NCBI GenBank assembly: GCA_026545765.1
Contig: JAIFAC010000122.1
Location: forward strand, 1-64,000
Reading direction: 5' to 3'
Length of the DNA: 64,000 nt
Origin: Plantago major
Lineage: Eukaryota > Streptophyta > Magnoliopsida > Lamiales > Plantaginaceae
The notes beneath the pieces are model-generated. The model worked only from the letters and a program-made list of their open reading frames with translations, made no database searches and was not told the origin of the DNA. The position numbers and the translations under genes are program-made. Of this stretch, positions 33,301-45,024 are shown piece after piece. Within the stretch, counting starts at the first letter, position 1. Each line of letters starts with the position of its first letter.

Positions 33301-34424
33301 CTAGCACTTGCTTAAACAAGCTACTTTTTGATACATTTAAAGTTTTATTTCTTCATATGTAAAGAAAATGGAGAAAATAAAGTGACACGTGTACGTACGG
33401 ATCGCTATAGTTTAACGACGGATTCGCGACAGTTTGCTCAATCCGTCTCGAATTAGAGACGGATTAATAATTCGTCCCTAATTCATGACGGATTAAATAT
33501 CCGTCCCTAATTCGCGACGGATTAGGGACGGATAGACTAATCCGTCGCGAATTAGGATTGACTAAAAATTAAAGTGAAAAAGAAAAATTAAAAAAAATAA
33601 AAAATTCGATTTAACGACGGATTGGTATATCCGTCGCAAATAGCGACGGATAAGCCAATCCGTCGCTAAATCGGAATAAGGCGAACAAAACGGGTTCTTC
33701 TTCCCCATTTATGTTCTGCCTTCTTCTTTCTCCTTCTCTTGCCATTTTCGCCCAAATTCAAAGTCCGACCAAAACTCAACCATTCCGGCCAATCTTGGAC
33801 TCTTTTCGAAGCTCGTGGGATAAGGAACTCGGGTGGTCCATCAATTTCATCTTTCTTCAGCTAATTTCTCCGTAATCGAAGGTATTTTGGCTAAAACCCT
33901 TATTTTTTAAAATTTAGGAATTTTGATAATTTCGACTAGTTTGAGCAATTGTATGTTTATAGTAAGTATGTAGTAGCTAGTTTAGCTTATATTACGTATT
34001 GTGTTAACTTTGAGATGTGCAATTGATATATTTATTGTGAAATTGTATTGTTAGTATAATGTTAGGATGATTGTAAGTATGTAGGGTATTTAATTTGATA
34101 TTTTCGTATATGTACTAGGATTAGGATGATTTAATTGTGTGTTTGGAGACAATTTGGTGATTTTGGTGATTTTAATATAATTTTTTCGTATTAACATAAA
34201 AATAATTACTACTATTTTCATCTACAATTTGTAATGTTAATAGTTAAATGGAAATTTAAAATTTATAAAATTTAATTTTAATCGTAAAATGCATGTAATT
34301 CATAAAATTCTTAACGTATCATAATTAAGAATGTTATTGTAATTGTAATGAAACTGAATACGTAATGCTATACATGTAATTATAAATCTAATAAATTTAG
34401 ACGTTTCAGGTTAATTATCCAATT

Positions 34425-36274
34425 ATGAATCCCGATCGTTCACGGATGTACGTGTCAAATGTATATGTTTTACATGCAAATTCACGGTAATTTACTAACA
34501 CATTTTTTTTCTCTATTTGTTGTATGTTTTTGTAGATGCCGCGGCATAGGAGACCTACATACCGTCCTCCCGCATCGAGTGGGATCCCTGGTGGTTCTGC
34601 AGGCAGTACACCACCCAGTGGATCGAGTAGTCCTTCTATGGGCTTTGATATTGGTGGGAGCAGCCAGTCTACGGTTCTTGAGACTCCACCGAGCTCGAGC
34701 ACGGGCCAGTCACATGTCTGGGCTGACTTACTCCCTGACGATTGCCCCTTTTTAGTTTTGACACCCGGTGTTATGTGGAAGGGGAAGCCGGTGTTGTTCC
34801 CCAACGGACGAACCTGATAAGTACATATTATGCATTTGTATAACATAACTTAAGACAAGTATATGTCACATACCATTGATTTGACTATATATACTAATGA
34901 ATATTTGTTTCTTGTCTTTCTCATTGATATGATTTTGGCCCTGATGCTTAGGTAACTTTGTTGACATTTTAGGGGCGGGAGTTACTGGCTGGCGAAGTAG
35001 TCACATGTCTCGGAAGGGATGAAGGCTTTTTACTTGATGAGTTGGGTAAGCTTAAATATTCTGATGCTTTATTTGTTGTTTTAATCGTTGTGTTAATGTG
35101 CGTGGTATGTTAGCCATTATATATGAGTGGTATGTTAGCCACTAAACTTGGGTGATATGTTAGTCACCATTGTGCTAGTAAATTTTAGGACAATCTGAGT
35201 GGTATGTTAGCCACTAAATTTGGGTGATATGTTAGTCACCATCAATAAACTTGTTGCATGTGTTATCTTTAAATTGTTGTCTTCATTTACCTTGTGTAAT
35301 TTCTATGTTGTGTGCAATTGTTGTAGAAAACTTACTACATTTCCAATGCCCTGCTTCCCCAGTTGTGTTCGGTTTTCGAGAGGCTAGGGTCAGACTTCAA
35401 TAGGAAAATGGTTCATGCTGCGAAAAAATGTAGAGACAAGGACACTAAGCCATCGTTTATAGGGGATGAGGAGTGGGCGCATTGGGTGGATACTGGAAGG
35501 AACCCCTTGTCGTGGATCGGTGACAAAACGAAGAAAAAATTTGGTGATAATGCAGAGCACTTCCGGACACCATTATGGGTCATGGTGTTATTACGGATCA
35601 CCAGATGGCGGTTAGTGTATATATTAATTACTTACTACTTGTGTTTTTTGCTTTCATTATCCGCTGTGGAAGATTATTTATATGGTTTTTGCTTTCATTT
35701 CTACCAACTTACTACTTGTTTGCATGTATGTTCTTTAGGTCGGTGAGACCCCAGACGCTATACCACTTGAAGGCTAAGGTGAAGGGCGGCATTTGGGTGG
35801 GCGAGAAGTCGGCGTATTGCGATCGTTTCTTTGTTAAGGTTCACATTTGTATTTGTGTATTATAAGAGATTCCTAAAACTGTATCTCATTTCGTTTGCAC
35901 TTTACGATTGCAGAGTGAGATCGAGAGGAGGATCGACGGTCGGGAGATGTCGATTCAAGAGCAAAACCAGATCTTCTTTGCCGTCGAACGATGGACAACA
36001 AGTGAGTGTATGGAATTGGAAGTTTGGGCCCTACATTGTGGTCCTAGCTTCTCGATGTCCCGAGCATCCACGAGATGATGTTTTCACAGGACCAGTCCGG
36101 AGATGATGACTCCTCTCGAGAGGAGTTAGCTAGAAACAAGGAAGAGATTGAGCAAACCAAGGACTACGTGCAGAAGTGCTTGAGAACCAGGCTCGTATGG
36201 CTCAGAAGGTGGATGCTTTGACCCAAATGATCTTGACAACCCAACAACGACCGCCTTCTCTGGCCGATTCTTAG
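34425..36274 (+). pseudogene. CACTA tnpA-like (Ptta/En/Spm) protein gene, broken
   Basis: Exon-like pieces in one direction. MNPDRSRMYVSN at 34,425 is followed by an intron-like gap. At 34,536-34,816 is a Pro/Ser-rich low-complexity N-terminus (MPRHRRPTYRPPASSG). The conserved core is at about 35,330-35,600: VFERLGSDFNRKMVHAAKK, then DTKPSFIGDEEWAHWVD, the plant transposase Ptta/En/Spm (PF03004-type) pattern. A third piece at 35,912-36,060 reads SEIERRIDGREMSIQEQNQ. The tail with REELARNKEEIEQTKDYVQK and MAQKVDALTQMI forms a predicted coiled coil ending at 36,274, one base out of phase near 36,175. The catalytic tnpD-type transposase is absent. Known role of the family: binding subterminal repeats. 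This copy looks inactive. Confidence 0.7.
35110..35245 (+). repeat. Short tandem repeat inside the tnpA-like intron
   Basis: The words GAGTGGTATGTTAGCCACTA and GGGTGATATGTTAGTCACCA occur in alternation, two full rounds (35,125-35,170 and 35,197-35,243) plus a partial one. Each word contains a small inverted repeat (GTGGTATGTTAGCCAC). No coding role seen. Confidence 0.75.
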
Positions 36275-36806
36275 TTACATTGGACTTATGCTTATGTTGT
36301 TTATGCTACATATACACCATTTCATCTTCTGTACGGATATTTAGTCTTCGGTTTGGATAATTTGTATTCGTCGAATCTCTATTGTTAATTAATACAATTT
36401 AATTGTTTCGGGTATATTGTCTACAATTATATTGTGTGAAAAACAGGTGAAATGTGAAACATGAATTAAAATTTTAAAAAAATAAAAAACAGGTTTTTTA
36501 GCGACGGATAGGAATCCGTCGCTAAAAATGCTGACTTTGGGCGAATTAGGGCAGGGACTTTTAGAGACGGGTTAGGAATCCGTCTCTAACAGTCCCAGCC
36601 AGTTAGGGACGGATAGTAATCCATCCCTAAATCGCGACGGAAGGTCAACGGATTTATTCGTCGCCAATCCGTTGCGAATTAGGGACGGATTCCTTATCCA
36701 TCCCTAATTCGTTTGAGACGCCCATTTTTAAGACGGGCGTCTCATCCGTCGCTAAGGGATTAACGACGAATCGGGTCCGTCGCTAAAGCCCGATTTTTTT
36801 GTAGTG

Positions 36807-37154
36807 CCGCTGGACTTCATCTCTTGACACTTGTAGTTGTTCCATAGAACTTTAAACAATACTACTAAAGATGAATCTACCACACAACCAACAAATAATA
36901 ATTAAACAATCTTACTTTTTTTCTACAAATTACACATTTTACCATTAAAATTATAACTTTTGCCACATTTTTATATTTTATCAACTATTTTAATTTTGCA
37001 TTTAAAACTACGCTTCTACAATGTAGTATATATGAAATCACCATACAGTTCTAATATAAGATTTGAATTGAATTGGAAATTTAGTGGAATTTGAATCAAA
37101 GTTTTTGGTGATCATATATAATACTTATAAAATGTATACACACTATTGATATGT
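36807..37154. other. Non-coding DNA between CACTA and MULE-type element
   Basis: AT-rich, no gene or clear repeat recognised. Confidence 0.4.
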
Positions 37155-37163
37155 GTAGTGATG

Positions 37164-37687
37164 GGAGAAATTTTTTTAAATATACCACAGAGTGAGACAC
37201 ATCCATTTTATATCTTCTGTGATATTTATGTATTTTATCTATACAATGGCTACCTGTCTAGAAGATATACTCCTGTCATTTTTTGCTCGGATTTGGCGAT
37301 TGTATCCGGGAGTATCTCACACGTCGGGAGTACCTCACTCGCTGGGAGTATCTCACGCGCTCTACACGTGTCAACTCGTGGTTCAATCTCGGGAATAATT
37401 TTGAAAGAAAAACAAAAAGAAAAGAAGAAATTCAAAAAATACATAGTTATTGTGTCGAGCGCGTGAGATACTCCCACCGCGTGTAATAAATCACCAAATC
37501 TGAGCAAAAAAATGACCGTAGTATATCTTTTGAACAAGTAACCATTGTGTAGTATACAAAAAATACATAGTCATACCATAACCTTAAGAAGGACGCTCCC
37601 CATACATTCTATTTTTCCATAGAAATAGTTGTGTAGTATATAAAATGGATGTGCCCACTCCATAGTATATTTTAGAAAAATTTCCCG
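37164..37687. mobile_element. MULE-type MITE with long inverted repeats and 9-bp duplication
   Basis: The left arm begins GGAGAAATTTTTTTAAATAT and continues ACACATCCATTTTATAT. The right arm, reversed, begins CGGGAAATTTTTCTAAAATA and continues GCACATCCATTTTATAT. Homology of the arms continues inward to a TTTTTTGCTCGGATTTGG box and a GGGAGTATCTCACGCG box, over about 200 bases each. GTAGTGATG is repeated perfectly on both sides (37,155-37,163 and 37,688-37,696); a 9-bp duplication is typical of Mutator-like elements. There is no transposase; the open frames inside are chance products of the inverted repeat. Confidence 0.85.
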
Positions 37688-37696
37688 GTAGTGATG

Positions 37697-40600
37697 AATA
37701 AATATAATGTAGTACATAATAATCTAATGTTCTCCAATTAGAGAAGGCACTGTGCTCGCTAAAATATGACATTGAGGGTTTCAGAAAAGATCTAGTTGGG
37801 CCAATTTAAAAAGTCCACCAAGTACTCCATTTTCCGTATGGGCTGCTTCAATAGATCCAAATCTTGTGGGCTGGATTATAAGTTGAAGTCAAATAAAACA
37901 TTGAATATGTCATATACTACGGTTTGAGTGGAAACAATAACAGCTTGCAAATTAACAAAATTATACACACAAGTGATGGAAATCGTGTTGTAGCCAAGCT
38001 AGATGCTAAGTACTGTTGATACAGCTGAATTATTCAGTCCAGTTAGCGATATCTATGCCAAGGAGATGGCTTTTAACCAAATAATATTGGAGGGTGAGCA
38101 ATGATGCTATGCAAGTAATTATACATCTGAAGAATTCCAAGATTTCCCTTTCTATTTTTTTCTTTCTTTTCGGAACGGCTAAAATGGTGGTTTCTTGTCT
38201 TAACATGTCCAGGAGCCGGTGGCCAAGCACCAATGAGGTCAAGTTGTCGTGCAATCAAGTTGGAGCGGTAGAAGTCACTTTTGGCTACGGAGTCAAACAC
38301 TATTGTGTATCAGTAAGCAAATAGAGGAAGCAATGCAATCCACTGGTTTTCAATAGAAGAGTGAGACTTTTTGCCTTTTTTAGCTGTTAAATATTGTAAT
38401 AAAAGATAAGACCAATGTTGTATAATACTTCAACGAGAACCACCATCTAATCAAGTACCAACTTCAATTTGATCTTTGATCTTTAAAATAAAACTCATTT
38501 TGTGCAAATGGATTTGCAGCATACTTTGGCCTCTTTTTTTGGAGTGAAATTTGTTCACTCGATGTAACTTGAGAACTTACTGATACGGTGTGAGATGATA
38601 CCATTGGTAGCACACTAGGATCCTCTTAATCCTCTTTTTTATCTTTGTAAGCTGTCGAACTTTCAGATTTTTAAATTAAACTTTGCTCTCTCGATTGTGC
38701 TATATAATGAAAATCATTTCTATCTCAAAGTAGAATAAAAAACGTTACTTATTGTGAAACTGAACATGGTGAGTTTATTTGTCACATGAACTACGACTGG
38801 AACTAGAGTTTAGATGATACATGTGTACTGGCCTACGATTAAACCGATTCCTATAGAAACTTGAATAGTGCGCGCACAACTTAATTGAGACGCAAGGCAC
38901 GCATCTGACTGACTGACTCATGACCAAGAACAAGAACAAGACTTTGGTACTATTCTTGAAATTAATTTGAATGTTGACCTTGAATATTTCGATCCTTTTA
39001 CAGGTACTCATGTTTAATTCATAAATTAAAGTCATGTGTATCTTAACACTAATTTTTATTTACAAAGCAAGTACAAATTCGTGGTTCTAGAGGGAATCTT
39101 AAATTCTTAATCTATATTGGGATTTGTAAGTTTGGTTATCATAATAATGGAGTGGTCTTGTAATTATAGTTTAAGTGAGGCTCCCTTATGTATGTGATTT
39201 GGACTTGTGAGATCTAAGCAGCCCAGAGAATAGACCTATGATTTTTTCAAGAAGCAGCCACACAAGAAGTTGGTCCGACTCTAGACTGAATATATATCAT
39301 GGCAAAACATGAATTGATTCATTATTACGTGCTTGCTTACGACATTTCTAATTTTATTGGCAAATCCAATTTTATTTTCCTAATGTAACCAAGTTAAACG
39401 ATTAGCAACCAGCCATAATAATGTGCTATATAGTATGTAGTTATGTAGTACAAACTCCAAACATAATCTTCAATACAAAAGTTAGATTAAATCCACAATA
39501 CATGTAACACTAATAAGATCTTTGGCTAACGATTGAATTTGTAATCATAAAATCTGATTAAAAATAGCTAAATTTTTTCTTAATTCAAAATTTTAATCGT
39601 TAGTAAACAGACATTTAAGTGTATCTGAAATCCTGCAACAATTCTTACCGTGTTTTGAAGCTTTCCAACTCAATTCACGCTAAGTCGTTCATTTTGGGGG
39701 TCCTTATAATCATGAAGGCTTATTTTTTGCTAAGGTTCCTCATCCGATTGGCATCCATTAATTTTTATCGAATCGGTTGTGGGTACCAATTTGATGAATA
39801 GAACAACTCTACCGTTTAGATACGTAGAAGTATGAGATACAATTGCTTAACATCTCACTCTCTCACCCCTGCCGCTCAATAACTAACTATGATATGTGGT
39901 CTTATTTTGAAACCACATATTGGTGATAATATTGTCGCACATATTTGGGTTTTTGTTGAAACTGTGAAAACAATTGAGGGGTGAAATGCAAATATGTAAA
40001 AGTCAAGGAGCTGCAGCGCCGCCACCAAATAATTTGCAAGCAACAAACAAGTGGCAGTCACAAAATGCCACCAGGCAAATTCCAAGATTGTAGTTTTAAA
40101 TTTTGGATGACATTACACCTAAATAAATAAATAAATTATCACTATAAAATTGGATGAAAACAATAGTTCCATCTCTATCATTCTGTGGGTGATACCTGAT
40201 TATACTAATAATGTTTATATTTTATGAAACAGACAATTAGTTAGGGATCTCAAAATGTCCAAATATGCTGGCCAAAAAATTATTCTTCACAATCACGTGT
40301 ATGGTGCATACACCAAACTAATAATTGTATCAATGATATAAATATAATAAATTCATGTGTTCAGGAAGTTAATCCCAACCACTAAGGGAGTGATTGGTTA
40401 AGAACTAAAGTTCATAAAATTGGGTTAAAGCTACATTACCTTGTTGGCTTCATTCGATTCGATTCCAATTCAGTTCGATTCTACTTGGTTATATTTTATC
40501 TACGATTCGATTCGGAAAATTGCGATTGAAGAAGCAGTCTTAGAACACCTAAATTTTACTCGAATCAAAGTTTTAATTACATCTGAACACTTTCTAACTG

Positions 40601-41400
40601 TATTAAATTCTTCATGATTAAAGGGGTTGAAATGCGTCATGAGTAGAGTTTAATTGATTTAATCGTATAATCCACCAATAAAGATATGATATAAAATTTG
40701 CGAAAATAGAAACTATGGGGTGAAAGTGATGTGTTTGATTTAATTGTATAAAAATTACGTTGGTAGATGATGAAAATGAATTATGCCTACTGCCCAATGG
40801 GATGAAAGTAATATTTTCATAATGAAATGATTAGTAAAAAATAATGTATGTCTAAACTTACTCTTGATTGGTAAGAAATGAATATGTCTGATATATTAGA
40901 CGAAAGGAATGAGGCGACCAAGTGTATTTCCATCCATAAACTGCCGAGAAGCTTGCTTATGAAAGTTGGTGTAGATGCTTATAGTTAAACATGTATGGTA
41001 ATGATATAGCGTTCTGTACGAAACTCATCTACGAATGTATCATGTGTACTAGTTATAACTTTAAAAGGTATACACCATCATACAAGGTAGGGTATAGACA
41101 AGGCATGGAAATTAGTTCCAGGAATTCGCATGTTGTACATGTATTCTAGACTTCTAGTAATGGTCCGGATTCAAAGATAATGGATTGAACCAGAACAGAA
41201 AACTATAATATGGATGGCGATCGATCTATCGAGTCAATTTTGTTCAACAATAAAGTAACATCATCTTCCTCGTTTAAGCGCCGACATAGATGACAAATAT
41301 TAAAAATTAAAATCATGTCATGTCCCAGACCACTCATGGTCCTTTTCTTTTCCTATCGTTGAATTCAAACTATTTTTATTCAAGTTTCCTACCTTCTTCT
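37697..41400. other. Intergenic DNA without a supported gene
   Basis: Near 37,780-37,830 a piece of the duplicated block recurs. A minus-strand frame near 38,170-38,300 (FDSVAKSDFYRSNLIARQL) has protein-like composition but no family I recognise. A segment near 40,450-40,540 (TTATATTTTATCTACGATTC, GAAAATTGCGATTGAAGAAG) recurs near 51,120-51,200 and is probably a dispersed repeat. Nothing else is supported. Confidence 0.45.
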
Positions 41401-41407
41401 TCACTAC

Positions 41408-41414
41408 TATATAG
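41408..41414 (+). promoter_or_regulatory. Candidate TATA box of the VQ gene
   Basis: TATATAG lies about 75 bases upstream of the ATG at 41,489, in a CT-rich leader (CCTACCTTCTTCTTCACTAC just upstream). Position and context fit a plant core promoter; no other evidence. Confidence 0.5.
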
Positions 41415-41488
41415 TATACACATTCTTGTATCTACTACTACACCATAACAACAAACCTGCGAATTACTAAATTCAGAGCATTCGCAAT

Positions 41489-41767
41489 ATGGACTACTCG
41501 TACAATTCTTCTTACAACAACACCACCAACAACTTGTCTTATAACTCGTTTCAAGACTGGGACGAAAACGGAGGCAGGCCGCCACTAGCAGCTTCTCGTA
41601 CTGTTCGTAAGAAGCAGCCCGTTGCGCCTCAGCCACCAGCACGGCCCAAAGTTTACAAGGTTGATCCTGTCGACTTCAGGGATGTCGTTCAAAAGCTTAC
41701 GGGACAGCATATGCAGCCGCAAGATCATGTGGCGCCGCCGCCACCAATCAACTATTTCCTTCAATAG
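41489..41767 (+). CDS. VQ-motif protein (short, single exon)
   Basis: A 92-residue protein, intact from ATG to TAG. The VQ motif is seen at residues 63-72 as FRDVVQKLTG within KVYKVDPVDFRDVVQKLTG, matching the FxxxVQxLTG consensus. The N-terminus is rich in Ser, Asn and Tyr; the middle is basic and Pro-rich (RKKQPVAPQPPARP); the C-terminus is Pro-rich and ends INYFLQ. The short form resembles the VQ1/VQ10 group of Arabidopsis. Known of the family: plant-specific nuclear cofactors that bind group I or IIc WRKY factors through the VQ motif and tune defence and stress transcription. Intronless, as most dicot VQ genes are. The precise orthologue cannot be decided from sequence reading alone. Confidence 0.9.
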   Translation: MDYSYNSSYNNTTNNLSYNSFQDWDENGGRPPLAASRTVRKKQPVAPQPPARPKVYKVDPVDFRDVVQKLTGQHMQPQDHVAPPPPINYFLQ

Positions 41768-42336
41768 TTCAGCTTTTTAGCCCTTGAAAATTTCCTAGCA
41801 AACTCATGCACTTTATTTTAATAATTTCAATGTTTTGTTTTATGTTCCTTTCCTTGCAGTAATCCAAATGATATTGAAAGAAAATATATGATTCTTTACA
41901 CCAGGTTGCATGGATGATGAATAAAGGCTCTGTATAGCAGCTCTAGCTAGCCTTCTTTTATGGCATAATCAATTGAAGGAAAGAACTTGAAATATAATGA
42001 AAATTCATAATTGCATTGAACTTAAAATAGAGTGATAGATAGACGAAGACGAGTATAACATTACAAGACCAGCACCTCATTCTCACATCTCGTGCAAAAG
42101 AATGAGAGTAAGGTGATTGTTACACAATGCGTATGGCACCTAAAACTCAGACCACAAGACTACGTTTCAAGAGGTATGCATATCAGGTTTTCACATACTC
42201 AACATGATGTTTTACAGAGAATATATAAAAGTCACTCTTGGGCCTCTAGCTGATGATTCGACTAGGCTACTATCAACTTTGCAAAATTCCACCAAGGTAG
42301 AAATGTCAATGTAGCAAAGAACAGCAGAGACTGCAA
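41768..42336. other. 3' flank of the VQ gene and of the facing GTPase gene
   Basis: The VQ gene and the GTPase gene end toward each other. AATAAAG near 41,920 could be a polyadenylation signal for the VQ transcript. No further gene. Confidence 0.45.
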
Positions 42337-42692
42337 TTACTCAGACTCATCAACATCACTCCAAAAGTTTCTAAGCTGTGACAAATGCAACAGAAGCTCA
42401 TCTCTCCCCAAACCTGTGAAGCTGCTGGTCATAATCCATGGAGGAGAATGCGCTGTAGTTATTTCTGATCAGCTCTTGAAATGCTCTGATGTTCTCATCG
42501 GGCCTTTTCCCCTTCCCGCCTTTCAGTTTGTCACATTTTGTGAACACAAATGTCAGTGGTATCTACAAGCAAGCAGACACAAAACAAGATTATCAACTAC
42601 TAGAACACATTTCAGGAAATACAAAGTTTTAGAAACCGAAAGAACCCTACCTCAGTTCGTCCAAGCCATTTTGCACAATCAATGTCGTCTAA
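42337..42692 (-). pseudogene. EngB/YihA-type GTPase, C-terminal two exons only
   Basis: Two minus-strand exons: 42,651-42,692 (LDDIDCAKWLGRTE, then a GT donor) and 42,337-42,562 after an AG acceptor. The second reads IPLTFVFTKCDKLKGGKGKR, then PDENIRAFQELIRNNYS. The TKCD box is the G4 guanine-specificity motif. One extra base near 42,450 shifts phase; the next frame reads SPPWIMTSSFTGLGRDELL, then LHLSQLRNFW and ends WSDVDESE. TSS is the G5 box. This is the C-terminal third of the plant EngB-type family (Arabidopsis EMB2001/At2g22870 type), GTPases linked to organelle ribosome assembly. The P-loop (G1) through G3 are missing: the gene stops at the Copia junction near 42,690. Confidence 0.85.
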
Positions 42693-42702
42693 ATGTTTAA
42701 CT

Positions 42703-45003
42703 AAATGTTTCTGGGGAGAAGCTGTGAACACAGCATGTTTCTTGATCAACAGGTGTCCCTCTAGTGCAATAAAGTTTAAAACTCCTGAAATGGTATGGCC
42801 AGGAAAACTCTCTAACTACTCAAACTTGAGAGTGTTTGGTTGTTCAGCATTTGCACATGTGAGACAGGACAAGCTTGAACCTAGGGCTCTGAGATGCTTA
42901 TTCCTGGGTTATCCTAAGGGTGTGAAAGGCTACAAGTTATGGTGCATAAATGAGAGGAAATGCATCACAAGTAGAGATGTGATCTTCAATGAAAATGTGA
43001 TGCCATTCAAGCAAGAATCACACAATACCTGAATCTGTGACAACTGATAAGAGTAATCAGTCTGAGGTGGAGATTGCAAATAATGATCCCACTATAGATG
43101 ACATAGCACAAAATGTCATGATACCAGATGATACACAGGAGATATATTGCGAGATACGAGAGATGAATACTCATGACACTGATCCATCTACACCTGTGAA
43201 CATTTCAATTGACAATGAGGACAGCTCACATTCAGAAGAAGAAGATAAAATGTTTGAACAACAACAAGGTGCAACCTCAAATGAGTTGAGAAATTGGAAC
43301 CTGGCACAGCATAGGAATAGGAGAAAAGGTGCAGGGAAACATTCAACTAGATTTGGTTGGGCTAATTATGTAGCTCATGTGTTGAATGTCACACAAGATA
43401 TTGATAATATTGAGCCCAGAAATTACAATGAAGCTGTAATGAAAGGAATCAGTGGATTAAAGCTATGAATGATGAGCTATTATCTCTGAACAAGAATGGT
43501 ACATGGAAGATAGTGGACAAACCAAAAGAAGCAAAAATTGTTGGCTGCAAATGGATCTACAAGAAGAAGGTGGAGACAACTGAATCAGGAGAATCAATAA
43601 GATTCAAAGCTAGATTAGTTGCAAAAGGTTTTACACAGAGAGAAGGTATAGATTTCAATGAAATCTTCTGACCTGTGGTAAAACATTGTTCTATCACATT
43701 ACTTCTTGCAGTTGTTGCTCAACAGGAGTTAATTTTGCAACAGCTAGATGTGAAGATTGCATTTCTTCATGGAAATCTAGAAGAGAAGATCTATATGTCT
43801 ATACCAGATAGGAGTAAAATCTGACAAAGACAAGAATCAGGTGTGTTTGCTTCTAAAATCTCTTTATGGGCTGAAACAAAGTCCCAGACAATGGTATAAG
43901 AGATTTGACACTTATGTGCTGAGTATTGGATTTATAAGAAGCTCATATGACAGCTGTGCATATATATATTCTTCATTGTTCAACTGGTGCAATCATATTC
44001 TTACTGTTGTATGTTGTGATATGTTGTTGGCTGGTAATGACATCTCAGAGATTAGTAAAGTGAAGAAACTATTGCAAAGTGAGTTTGAAATGAAAGATTT
44101 AGGCAATGCTAGTAGAATCTTGGGCATGGATATCACAAGAGAGCTGAAACACAGTACTCTATGCTTGTCTCAGCAACACTATGTTAACAAAGTTTTGTCT
44201 AGATTCTATATGCATCAAGCCAGTGAAGTTTCTACACCACTGGATCAACATATCAAGCTTTCTCTAGATCAATGTCCTAAAGATGAAAAGGAAGTAGCTG
44301 AAATGGAGAGAGTTTCTTATGCAAATGCAGTTGGAAGTCTCATGTATTCAATGGTTTGTTGCAGACCAGACGTTGCTCACAGCATGAGTGTGGTAAGTAG
44401 GTACATGAGTTGTGCAGGGAAAGCACATTGGGAAGCTGTAAAGTGGATATTGAGATACATGAAAAGGACAACTAATCATGGTCTGAAGTTTATGAAGAAT
44501 AATATTGCAGATGCAGAAGCTTTGGTGGGATATGTTGATTCAGACTTTGCTGCTAATCTGGATAGTAGGAAGTCACTTACAGGTTATGTTTTCACATTAT
44601 AAGGTACAACAATCAGCTGGAAGTCAGTGCAACAACCTGTGGTAGCACTCTCAACCACATAAGCTGAATTTATAGCACTTACTGAAGCAATCAAGGAAGC
44701 TATTTGGCTCAAGGGAATCATCAAAGAGTTTGGTATTGTTCAGGAGTGTATATGCATATATTGTGATAGTCAGAGTGCAATACATCTTACTAAACATAAG
44801 ATGTATCATGAAAGAACCAAGCATATTGATGTAAAGATGTATTTTATCAGAGACATTGTAGAGAAAGGAGAGATTAAAGTGAAGAAGATCTCAACTTTGG
44901 ATAGTCCAGCATATGCAATGACTAAGGTGTTATCATCAGGGAAGTTTGAGTATTGTTGCAGATTGATCAACAATTGCAGCAATGTTCAAGCAACATCAGT
45001 TTG
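42703..45003 (+). pseudogene. Copia integrase-end/RT/RNase H polyprotein remnant
   Basis: From about 42,703: the integrase C-terminal region (CFWGEAVNTACFLINRCPSS; LRVFGCSAFAHV; LFLGYPKGVKGYKLW), an acidic linker (43,037-43,320), then RT from about 43,460 (WKIVDKPKEAKIVGCKWIYK; ARLVAKGFTQREGIDFNEIF). A TGA interrupts near 43,670. QQLDVKIAFLHGNLEEKIYM is followed by a shift near 43,813. KSLYGLKQSPRQWYKRFDT leads to the catalytic box, which reads VVCCDMLLAGN where the family has YVDDMLLAGN, so the first catalytic Asp of the pair is lost. RNase H follows with YVDSDFAANLDSRKSLTG and WKSVQQPVVALSTT, with stops near 44,602 and 44,660. The polyprotein is inactive. Confidence 0.88.
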
Positions 45004-45024
45004 ATGATGTATGAGGAGGGGGTT

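Larger units (their letters stand above)
33400..36806 (+). mobile_element. Second CACTA element, with tnpA-like gene
   Basis: The right end is TTTTTTTGTAGTG at 36,794-36,806. Both flanks hold subterminal GACGGAT/ATCCGTC repeats (33,415-33,670 and 36,500-36,790), as in the neighbouring element. A broken transposase-associated gene lies between. The left CACTAC terminus is not visible; subterminal repeats begin near 33,410, so that end is truncated or mutated. Its right TIR (CACTACAAAAAAATCGGG read on minus) and TTTAGCGACGGA box resemble those of the element at 31.6 kb, so the two are related. Confidence 0.75.

Noticed and set aside
37146..37537. Several frames on both strands with repeated REYLTR-like words
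   Set aside because: They fall within the inverted-repeat MITE and repeat because of its GGGAGTATCTCAC boxes.
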